8,246 bases of DNA, taken from Caldifarciminota bacterium (lineage in GTDB: Bacteria > Hydrothermota > UBA3072 > WFRC01). The position numbers and the translations under genes were made by a program. Where the stretch lies: NCBI GenBank assembly GCA_015486685.1, contig WFRC01000013.1, positions 1 to 8,246 of the forward strand, in the 5' to 3' direction. The notes beneath the pieces were generated by a model. It had not been told where the DNA came from. It searched no databases and saw nothing but the letters and a program-made list of their open reading frames with translations. This document shows, piece by piece, positions 1-7,200 of this stretch (positions within the stretch are counted from its first letter, which is position 1; the number at the start of each line of letters is the position of its first letter).

Positions 1-152
1 ACTAATTGGACTATTCTTTACCTCAACCTTAACCTGTCTTTTTGCCAACGGCTATCGGCTCTCGGCTATCTTTTGGCTGGCAGCTGTGAGCTGGCAGATG
101 TTTTTGCACTTTGCATTTAACTACCCTTTTTTATCTACATTGGCTAATTTTT
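1..152. other. Non-coding 3' flank of the cyclase gene
   Basis: This stretch lies downstream of the cyclase stop codon and has no credible reading frame on either strand. Most of it is made of short imperfect repeats, listed separately. I see no GC-rich hairpin followed by a T run that would make a convincing intrinsic terminator for the operon. The left end (about 20-38) reads ACCTCA ACCTTA ACCTGT, a short run with a 6-bp period. Confidence 0.6.
49..118. repeat. Heptanucleotide repeat cluster A
   Basis: Three short runs with a 7-bp period lie close together. Positions 49-69 read CGGCTAT CGGCTCT CGGCTAT. Positions 74-101 read TGGCTGG CAGCTGT GAGCTGG CAGATGT. Positions 105-118 read TGCACTT TGCATTT. 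The runs are not in phase with one another, so they look like separate small expansions rather than one decayed array. The period matches the arrays in the other two gaps although the sequence differs. Confidence 0.8.
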
Positions 153-2072
153 TCATCCCTTTCTCAGTACCTCATAAATATTCACTTCCTGCTCTTTTCC
201 CTTTACCTTCACTTTGCCCAGGTCCCTCAAATTAACCGCCATTTTCAACCTTCTCTGTGTAAACTCACTGATGATAATATTTGTGCCAAATTCCTTATTC
301 AAGGGTTCAAGTCTTGCTGCAAGATTTACAATATCCCCTATTGCCGTATAATCCATCCTCCTTTCTGCACCTATATTTCCTATAATCGCTTCTCCCGAAT
401 TTATACCAATACCAATATCAAAGCCCTTCTTTCCTATCTTTTCCCACCGCTTTTTTAATTCTTTTACCTCTTCTACCATATCAATTGCTGATAATACTGC
501 TTTATCTGCATGCCCGAGAAATGGGATAGGTGCACCAAAAATAGCCATTATCCCATCGCCAAGATACTTATCTATCATCCCATTATATGCAAAGATAATT
601 TTAGACATTAGTTCAAAATATTCATTCAGGTCCTGAACAACAAAGGCAGGGTCCTTTTTCTCAGACATTGCTGTGAAATTACGAATATCAGAAAATAGCA
701 CTGTTACCTCCTGCCTCTCTCCGCCCAATTTCACCTCTTTACCTGTAATTTCTTCCACAACTTCACCGGGCACATATCTTGAAAAAATCTGCTTCATCCT
801 CTTTTTCTCCTTTTCTACAACCATTATTCTGTATTCTATACCCCAGATAAAACTCAAAATAATACCAAATAAAGGTCTTATCATCTCAATCCAAACAAGG
901 TCATTTATAAATAGATAAAATGAAAAAACAGTATAACCAAGAAAAAGTACTAAAAGGAAGCTTCCCGAAATACTGGGCTTAAATTTTGTACCTATAATGG
1001 AAATAAGGAAAAATAGAATGAAGCTTAAAATGGTCAGGTATATAAAAGAAAATCTTTTGATTACCCTGCCTGTCAGGAGGTTTGCCAGAACCGTTGCATG
1101 TATTTCAACCCCCGGCATTTGTCCGGATGCAGGGACATTTCTTAAATCTGAGAGTCCTGGTGCAGAAGAGCCTATTAGAACAATTTTATCCTTAAAATAT
1201 CCCTGTTTGAATCTTCCGTAAAATACATCCGAAAATGAAATGTAGGGGAATGTTTTAAAGCCTCCATAGTAATTTATCAGAAAGCTCCCATCCTCTTCTA
1301 AAGGAATATAATGTGTTGGAAATAATAATTTTTTATCCTGCACTACATAATGTTTGAACATAGATAATACGGTAGCAAGCGGGAATGAAGGGAATACATT
1401 ATTCCTACATCGCCAGAAAAGATATGCACGCCTTATGACACCATCGGAAGAGGGCACTACATTAATAAAACCAACATTCTTGAGGTTCTTTAAGTATATA
1501 TCAATCGGCGCAAGCACACCATCCCATTCCGGTATAGATAATGATGAAATACCTTTTAATGAAAATTTGGCAAGCAGGGTATCCTTACAAGCACCTTTTG
1601 GCTCCAAAACTATTGGGAATATCACATTCCCGGATTGTTTTATAATTGAAGAAAAATACCCATCAAAGGTAAGTGAAGAAAATATAGAATTCATTAGTTT
1701 TGTATCCTCAGGATTTTTAGAAAGATAGTCTATATAAATGTTTCTTAATTGTTCAGGAATAGTATCTGGTTCTGAAAATATAAAATCCATACCAACAAAC
1801 TTTACCCCATCCTGTTCTAAATTTTTTAATACCTGTGCAAAATAATACCTGGGCCAGAGTTGGTATCTTCCCAATTTTTTAATACTTTTATCATCCACAT
1901 TAACTATAACTATGTTGGGTGGAGACTGCTCCTGCCCCAATCTCATAAACATCCTTAAATCATAAGATTTCCACTCCAAGCCTTGATATAATTTTGGGAA
2001 TACTCCCAGAATTACAAAAATAAATATAAATACAGATACTGAGATTAAAAATGCAGTCCTGACAGTTTTCAT
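153..2072 (-). CDS. CHASE2-domain membrane adenylate cyclase (class III)
   Basis: A 639-residue membrane-bound class III nucleotidyl cyclase, expected to make cAMP from ATP as a homodimer. Residues 7-23 form an N-terminal membrane helix. Residues about 30-330 are an extracytoplasmic CHASE2 sensor, with the typical YDLR, IVNVDDKSIKKLG, GVIRRAY, DKIVLIGSSAPGLSDLRNVP and MPGVEIHATVLANLL signatures. Three membrane helices follow (about 343-362, 371-388, 397-412), then the linker FSRYVPGEVVEEI. The catalytic domain spans about 455-636. Metal-binding Asp462 lies in LFSDIRNFT and Asp506 in YLGDGIMA. The adenine-contacting pair is Lys502/Thr576, and transition-state Asn583 and Arg587 lie in VNLAARLE. 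All catalytic residues are present, so it should be active. The Lys/Thr pair is known from class IIIb adenylate cyclases such as cyanobacterial CyaC. The ATG lies 5 bp after the upstream stop and has only a weak AAAAGG about 16 bp upstream, so translation is probably coupled. The CHASE2 ligand cannot be read from sequence. Confidence 0.95.
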   Translation of the reverse strand: MKTVRTAFLISVSVFIFIFVILGVFPKLYQGLEWKSYDLRMFMRLGQEQSPPNIVIVNVDDKSIKKLGRYQLWPRYYFAQVLKNLEQDGVKFVGMDFIFSEPDTIPEQLRNIYIDYLSKNPEDTKLMNSIFSSLTFDGYFSSIIKQSGNVIFPIVLEPKGACKDTLLAKFSLKGISSLSIPEWDGVLAPIDIYLKNLKNVGFINVVPSSDGVIRRAYLFWRCRNNVFPSFPLATVLSMFKHYVVQDKKLLFPTHYIPLEEDGSFLINYYGGFKTFPYISFSDVFYGRFKQGYFKDKIVLIGSSAPGLSDLRNVPASGQMPGVEIHATVLANLLTGRVIKRFSFIYLTILSFILFFLISIIGTKFKPSISGSFLLVLFLGYTVFSFYLFINDLVWIEMIRPLFGIILSFIWGIEYRIMVVEKEKKRMKQIFSRYVPGEVVEEITGKEVKLGGERQEVTVLFSDIRNFTAMSEKKDPAFVVQDLNEYFELMSKIIFAYNGMIDKYLGDGIMAIFGAPIPFLGHADKAVLSAIDMVEEVKELKKRWEKIGKKGFDIGIGINSGEAIIGNIGAERRMDYTAIGDIVNLAARLEPLNKEFGTNIIISEFTQRRLKMAVNLRDLGKVKVKGKEQEVNIYEVLRKG

Positions 2073-2077
2073 CTAAT

Positions 2078-2686
2078 TTATTTTACAACCTTTTCCATCT
2101 CTTTTATTGCGTCAATAGCAGGGGTATAATAACCTTCTTTGAGCAAATCAACCACAAGATTTATATACTTCTCTCTTTCTGGAATCTTCCCTTCAGATTC
2201 TGGAGGTGAAGAAGGTTTAGAATCAGAAGATTCAGAAGAAAGCGGAGGTGCAGATACAGGGTTTTCTGAAGCCTTTAGTTCTTCCTCTACCTTTTTAGAC
2301 TTAGAACTTTCTTCTACCTCAGGTTCACTTACGGAGGTTTCAGGTTTCTCTGGAGTTTTTACTTCTTCTGCCTTTTCAGACACAGGTTTTTCCTCTTCCC
2401 CCAATAGATTTCTTTCCTGAAATTTGTCTGTTCCTACCTGTGATAGTATATCTTCCCCTTCTGGAGATTTTTTCTCAGTCTCAAGGGTCCTTTCTTGAAA
2501 CTTCTCTTCTGATTCTGGGAGCACATTTTCCCTCTCCTCTGAAAATGGAGAAGTATGCTCAGGGTGTTCAATGTCAAGAAGGTTCTCTCCTTCTTTTTTC
2601 TCTTCCTTTTTCTCTTCTTCCTTTTTGGGAGGTTCCTTAAAAACCTCGTCAAACGGGGATTCTTCATCCTGTAAATAACTACTCAT
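2078..2686 (-). CDS. Acidic, mostly disordered protein with a small helical C-terminal module
   Basis: No family recognised; 202 residues. Residues 1-170 are low-complexity and rich in Glu, Lys, Ser and Pro (49 Glu in the whole protein by my count, no Cys or Trp), so probably disordered. Two short motifs occur twice within it: SPF[DS]E at about 10 and 46, and KFQER[TN]L at 62 and 88. The last 30 residues (YINLVVDLLKEGYYTPAIDA onward) look like one folded TPR-like helical hairpin. There is no signal peptide or membrane helix, so it is probably cytoplasmic. I chose the ATG at 2686 because AAGGAGG lies 4 bp upstream; a TTG one codon earlier would sit almost on that site. The first 8 bp overlap the end of the upstream TPR gene, so the two are likely translationally coupled. 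Position between a TPR protein and a cyclase suggests a tether or adaptor; that role is inference. Confidence 0.85.
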   Translation of the reverse strand: MSSYLQDEESPFDEVFKEPPKKEEEKKEEKKEGENLLDIEHPEHTSPFSEERENVLPESEEKFQERTLETEKKSPEGEDILSQVGTDKFQERNLLGEEEKPVSEKAEEVKTPEKPETSVSEPEVEESSKSKKVEEELKASENPVSAPPLSSESSDSKPSSPPESEGKIPEREKYINLVVDLLKEGYYTPAIDAIKEMEKVVK

Positions 2687-3968
2687 CAATCCTCCTTTCT
2701 TTATATATTTTTATTTCTTCCTGTACAGCCTCTAAAGAGGAGTCAATAGAAACTGCCTTCTCCCACATCTTAATTGCTTCATCCATATTACCCTTTTCCT
2801 TTAAGGCAAATCCTAAATTTGCATATCCCATTGCATAATCCTTATCAGATTCCAATGCCTTTCTGAAAAATTCTATTGATTGGTCAATCTCACCTGAATT
2901 GAAATATATCAGTCCTATTCCTGAAAATGCTTCTGCTGCGGTTGGCTCAATTTCAAGGGCTTTTCTAAATACCTCCAATGCTTCTTCCTTTTTACCAAGA
3001 GAGGATAAAACCATACCTTTGTTGATAATTACTTCTAATTTATTTGGTGAAAGGGTTTCTGCCTTTTCTAATTGCTTTAAGGAAAGTTCTTTATTTCCCG
3101 TATAATAATAATAAACTGCCCTATCATTTGCCCTTTCAGCCTCTTCTGCATCTCTCAACTTTTTCATTTCAGCCCTTTCCTGCTTTATCTCATTAAGGTA
3201 AGATCCAACTGTTGTTTTTACCTCCTTTTCTTCTGATACAAATTTTTCTAAATTCTCCTTTATAGACTGATTCAATGATGTAAGTGCCCTTAATTCTTCG
3301 TAAGCACTGTTCTGGGTGTTTAATATATTCTTCATTACATCGGAAATTTGCGAGATATTTTGTGCAAGGGTTTCTTCTATCCTTTTATACCCTTTTTCTA
3401 CCTTTTCCTTTATCTCATCCAATGCCCCAAGTTTTTCATTTATTGGAATGAGGTTATCTATAATCTTCTGGAAATTTTCTTTGAATATGCCTTTTATATC
3501 CTCAAAGATTGTAGAAAATTTGCCCTCTATATTTTCTGAAACAGTTGCAATTTTATGGGAAATGTCTTCGGATGAGTGAAAGATTGTATCTTCTAATGTT
3601 TTTTTATATTCTCCATATTTCTCTATAAATTTATTGAAATTGTCAAGGTGGGTATTCATACCTTCATAGAATGCACCTGCTTTTTCTATTATACTTTTGA
3701 TGCCCTCATCTATACCTGTTTTTAACTCGCCTGTTTTTGTCTCTAACCCCTGATTTACCTTTTCTATAAGTTCAGGAAATCTTTTGACTTCCATAATATT
3801 TGCCAATGAGCATTTTCCTCTTTCCCTATCATACAGGGGGCAATCTTCTCTTTTACATTCTATCTCCTCAAGAACAGGTTTTTCCCTTTCCTCAATCACA
3901 GTACCATCATCGGCTTTTATTTCCTCTTTTACCATTCTATATTTTGATAAAAATGGGCATATTTCCAT
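2679..3968 (-). CDS. Cys4 motif / coiled-coil / TPR protein
   Basis: A 429-residue cytoplasmic protein in three parts. The N-terminus has four cysteines (Cys4, 38, 43, 53) spaced C-x33-C-x4-C-x9-C, including MEICPFLSKY and CKREDCPLYDRERGKC, which looks like a zinc or Fe-S site. Residues about 60-275 are long amphipathic helices with regular hydrophobic spacing, a coiled-coil or four-helix-bundle region reminiscent of chemoreceptor signalling rods but without a recognisable MCP tip. Residues about 278-411 are four tandem TPRs, with clear GKKEEALEVFRKALEIEP and GNMDEAIKMWEKAV units, which normally bind peptides or other proteins. No signal peptide or membrane segment is visible. The ATG follows an excellent AAAGGAGGT. 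It is the first gene of the operon with the acidic protein and the cyclase. A scaffold or regulator of the cyclase is plausible but unproven; the exact family is not one I can name. Confidence 0.9.
   Translation of the reverse strand: MEICPFLSKYRMVKEEIKADDGTVIEEREKPVLEEIECKREDCPLYDRERGKCSLANIMEVKRFPELIEKVNQGLETKTGELKTGIDEGIKSIIEKAGAFYEGMNTHLDNFNKFIEKYGEYKKTLEDTIFHSSEDISHKIATVSENIEGKFSTIFEDIKGIFKENFQKIIDNLIPINEKLGALDEIKEKVEKGYKRIEETLAQNISQISDVMKNILNTQNSAYEELRALTSLNQSIKENLEKFVSEEKEVKTTVGSYLNEIKQERAEMKKLRDAEEAERANDRAVYYYYTGNKELSLKQLEKAETLSPNKLEVIINKGMVLSSLGKKEEALEVFRKALEIEPTAAEAFSGIGLIYFNSGEIDQSIEFFRKALESDKDYAMGYANLGFALKEKGNMDEAIKMWEKAVSIDSSLEAVQEEIKIYKERRIDE
2691..2697 (-). promoter_or_regulatory. 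Ribosome binding site of the acidic-protein gene, inside the upstream CDS
   Basis: AAGGAGG lies 4 bp before the ATG at 2686. It is encoded by the Arg-Arg codons near the end of the TPR protein (C-terminus RRIDE), so the upstream coding sequence also carries this signal. It decides the start in favour of the ATG over the TTG at 2689. Confidence 0.85.
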
Positions 3969-3971
3969 ATT

Positions 3972-3980
3972 ACCTCCTTT
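3972..3980 (-). promoter_or_regulatory. Strong Shine-Dalgarno site of the Cys4/TPR gene
   Basis: AAAGGAGGT is followed by AAT and then the ATG at 3968, a near-perfect match to the anti-SD sequence. It fixes the start of the operon's first gene and shows that this genome uses canonical SD sites. That makes the lack of one before the giant gene noticeable. Confidence 0.9.
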
Positions 3981-3995
3981 GTTTGCTTTGCAAAC
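3981..3995 (-). promoter_or_regulatory. Small hairpin directly abutting the ribosome site
   Basis: On the minus strand GTTTGC-AAA-GCAAAC forms a 6-bp stem with a 3-nt loop, and its 3' arm ends at the base before AAAGGAGGT. A second copy of GTTTGC (4006-4011) lies 10 nt further upstream and could pair with the same GCAAAC arm, giving an alternative larger loop. This could modulate access to the ribosome site of the operon. The stem is short and AU-containing, so the effect may be small; a regulatory role is inference. Confidence 0.35.
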
Positions 3996-4012
3996 AATTC
4001 AAATTGCAAACA

Positions 4013-4061
4013 GTTAAAGGTAAAAGGTTAAATGTTAAAAGTAAAAAATTAAAGAGAAAGT
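4013..4061. repeat. Heptanucleotide array B1
   Basis: Seven consecutive 7-mers on the plus strand: GTTAAAG, GTAAAAG, GTTAAAT, GTTAAAA, GTAAAAA, ATTAAAG, AGAAAGT. The unit is about GTTAAAG. It sits in the presumed 5' leader or promoter region of the three-gene operon. Confidence 0.85.
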
Positions 4062-4098
4062 ATCCACTTTTCCTGTTTACATTTTTTAACCTGCAATT

Positions 4099-4133
4099 TT
4101 CAACTTTGAACCTTAAACCTTTAACTTTCAACT
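4099..4133. repeat. Heptanucleotide array B2
   Basis: Five consecutive 7-mers on the plus strand: TTCAACT, TTGAACC, TTAAACC, TTTAACT, TTCAACT. The unit differs from B1, but the period is exactly 7. Confidence 0.85.
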
Positions 4134-4148
4134 ATCTCTTGATATCCT

Positions 4149-4190
4149 TTTACATTTTACGCTTCACGATTTACGCCTTACGCTTCACGG
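4149..4190. repeat. Heptanucleotide array B3
   Basis: Six consecutive 7-mers on the plus strand: TTTACAT, TTTACGC, TTCACGA, TTTACGC, CTTACGC, TTCACGG. The unit is about TTYACGC. It is the most GC-rich of the arrays in this gap. Confidence 0.85.
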
Positions 4191-4212
4191 CCTCTTCATT
4201 TTGCATTTAAGT

Positions 4213-4268
4213 ATCACTTCCCACTTCTTAGTTCTCACTTCCCACTTCTCACTTCTCACTTCCCACTT
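4213..4268. repeat. Heptanucleotide array B4, running into the giant gene
   Basis: Eight consecutive 7-mers on the plus strand: ATCACTT, CCCACTT, CTTAGTT, CTCACTT, CCCACTT, CTCACTT, CTCACTT, CCCACTT. It is the longest and best-conserved array in the window. The right-hand 20 bp overlap the 3' end of the giant repeat-protein gene and supply its last codons and TGA stop. Confidence 0.9.
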
Positions 4269-7200
4269 TTTTCGCTTTCGGCAGTCTTTTCGCCAATACA
4301 TCTATTACCTTTTTTCTTTTCCAGTTTTTCATTATCTGGTTTTCAACCACATCTGTATTTAGCCCTTTATTCCTTGCTATTTGGGTAATTGTAAATGCTT
4401 CATTAAATCTTTTTAACGCTATTAAGTTATTTATTATTTCGGGTAAAATATCCCTCTGATTGGGTATACTAATAAGCATATCCACAGACTTTTGAAATTC
4501 GCCTTTGGTTTTATATAGTCTGCTCATTGCAAGTTTCTTTTCATTTTCCTCTGTTATCTCATTGACAGCATCTTTTGCACTATCATAATCACCTATTTTA
4601 AGCAATAGAGAAAATTTTTCTTCAGGGGGTGCATTTTTCGCCTTCTCCTGAATTATCATCTTCCTTATATTATTTATTTCCTCTGCCCCAGGCATTTCCC
4701 CTTCTCCAAGAGCCCAGAGAATTACCCTTTCTTCACTTTCCTTTTCTTGAACACCTGTTAAAATGGACTTTGCCATTTCTTTATTCCCTTCAACTATGTA
4801 TATAATTCCCAACCTCTTTTTTACTTCATCCATATCAGGATTCCCTTCAAGTACCTTCTCTAATTTTTCTTTTTCTTCATCTATAGACAGTGACAGGGCA
4901 ACCTCAATTGCTCTATTCCACTCCTTGAGATAAATATGTATATCAGACAACAGTGAGGCAGGGTTGAACTTCTTAAATCCCTCTAATGTTTTTTTGATAG
5001 GTTCAGCAAGTGCATTGTCTTCATCAAATGCCTCTCTCAATAGAGAATAGGCAGACACTTCATCTTCTTTATCCTTCAAGATTTTTGCCTTCAGCATCTT
5101 CATTCTCGCCGGCACCTTATCCCCAAAAACCTTATCTGTTTCTTGAAGAATTTTTGTGCCAAGCACATTTTCCTTTTCATATATCTTATTCAGGATGTTT
5201 GCAATTTCATCAATGAAACCCTCCCGGGCATAAACACTTAGCAATGAAATTCCGATATCCGGAAGGATATTGTTTCTTAAAACAATCTTTCTTATATCCT
5301 GAAATATATCCTTTCTCTTTTCTTCTTCCTGCCAATATGCGGAAATGTAATATTTAATTGCATCGTTATCTTTACCTTTTTCCTCATACATCTCTCCTAT
5401 AAGATAAGAGATAAATCCATAGAGGGATGAATCCTTGAACCCTGAAAGTGTATTTACTGCCTCCTCAAATAGGGAGGGATTAAACCTTACTGCCTTTCTT
5501 ATATGTTGAGCCCCTTCTCTTTCTCCTGACGACAGCAATATTTCACCCAGTCTCAGATGGACAGTGGGGTTTACAGGTGCTTCGTCCAGAATTTCCCTTA
5601 GTCTTCCAATCACCTCACTTTTCTTTTCAGGATTTAATTTATAGATTTCAAATTGTGCATTAGCCGCAAGGTCATACTTTCTATCTGCTTGATAGAGCCC
5701 TGATAGATTCTCTGAAACAGCAATGTTTTTCAGCCCTATATAATCCTCCAAAAATTCAATACCCTCTTTCACAAATGCTTTATCCATCTCTGTGCTCTTT
5801 TTTATCAACTCCGCACCTGAGCGATAATCTTTCGTCTTTATATATGCCTTTCCAAGGGCAAAATAGATAGGTGCCCTTTTTTCTTCCTGAATAACATCCA
5901 TTGCCCTCTTACCATATTCAATCACCTCGTCATAGAATTCTCCTTTAAGCAAAAGGTTTACAAGCACGATATACAAAGATGGTGTTGAATATGATTTGAG
6001 TAAGGTTGTAAGATATGTAATACCTTCTTTGAGGTAATCAGGATATTTATCTACAATTTCCTGAACAATGGAAGAAACCTTATCAATCTCTTTTAACTCT
6101 GTATAGATATCAAGAAGCACAAGATTTGGTCCCTTTTCACCTTTCTGTGCATATCTTATCAGGGAACGCAGAATTATACCCTTTTTTTCCTTTTGTGATT
6201 TCAATGCCTTCAGATAATATTCTTTTGCCTCATCCCATTTATTCAGGACAGCCAATGCCTCTGCAATAGCAAAAGGTAAGGTAAATGGGGGAAGATTTTC
6301 GGCTTTTAAGTTTTTATATATATCTACAGCAGACTGCCCATAATCCGGATGTTTTCTCATCCACTTATCAATATTCTTGACAATAAATCCCGATTGTGCA
6401 GGGTCTTTTTCTATTATCTCATTCAGCATCTCAGAGGATTTTTTTGCCGCATTCTTCATTTCAAGTATAGCACTTAAAATAGTTCCGATCTTATGCTCGG
6501 GATGAAATTTTAATATTTGCCTTAAACCTTCCTTTGCAAGTGTAAGCCCATTTTCACCCATACCAGCAAGTTCCTCAATCTTTTCAATACCCTCATCTGG
6601 TTTTCCCTTCTTCGCAATCAAGATTGCATATAATTGAATTCCTCGAATATTTTCCGGGGCACTTTCAAGGATTACCTTTGCCTCTTCAATAATCTCTGAT
6701 GAAAGTTCAGGCGAATATTTAAATATATTCGAAAGTATGCTAAATGCTTTATCATATTCATTCAATCTGGTATAAAGCCGCACTGCCCTGAAAAGGGCTT
6801 CACTATCTTGAATCTCCCTTCCCATAATTTCATTCAAGGCATCTAATATATAATCTTTTTTCTCGGGGGCATCCTCAATTACATTCAGATATTCAGTAAT
6901 TGCCTCTCTAAACTTTTCAGCCTTTTTATAGGCATCAGCCAACCTTAATCTTACATCTGCTGAGCCGCTTTTTGCTGAAAGCATTGTTCTGTATTTCTGA
7001 ATAGCGTTTTCTACATCTAAACCTTCAACAATCCCTACTGCTTTATCTGCTGCACCTAACTTTATATATAGATTAGACAAAAGTTCCAATACGCATCCAC
7101 CTGAATCTTTAAATGTTTCAAGTATTTGTATTGCATCGGGTATTATTTTCTCATTTCTGCTTACTGCCTTATTTATCTCATCGCAACCTTTTGTAGGCTC

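Noticed and set aside
111..458. Plus-strand open frame of 115 codons opposite the cyclase C-terminus
   Set aside because: It lies antisense to the conserved catalytic domain, has no ribosome site and no recognisable domain. Other plus-strand frames opposite the genes were dropped for the same reason.
2411..2503. KFQER as a KFERQ-type autophagy motif
   Set aside because: That signal belongs to animal lysosomal targeting and has no meaning in a bacterial protein; the likeness is accidental.
2434..2667. Second minus-strand frame inside the acidic-protein gene
   Set aside because: A Lys/Arg-rich alternative reading of the same purine-rich DNA. The acidic frame has the SD, the coupled start and a foldable C-terminus.
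2892..3790. Cys4/TPR protein as a methyl-accepting chemotaxis protein
   Set aside because: Long amphipathic helices are present, but there is no conserved hairpin-tip signature, no membrane helix and no HAMP domain, and TPRs follow instead.
4056..4071. Hairpin GAAAGT-ATCC-ACTTTT as an intrinsic terminator after the giant gene
   Set aside because: The stem is 6 bp with a G-U pair and nearly all A/T. It is too weak, and it overlaps repeat DNA where such pairings arise by chance.
3800..4210. Plus-strand open frame of 136 codons across the 3969-4248 gap
   Set aside because: It is half antisense to the Cys4/TPR gene and half translation of 7-bp arrays. The product is a low-complexity Phe/Leu/Thr string with no SD.
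4013..4268. Heptamer arrays as a CRISPR array
   Set aside because: Units are 7 bp with no unique spacers and the unit sequence changes between blocks. They are simple tandem repeats.
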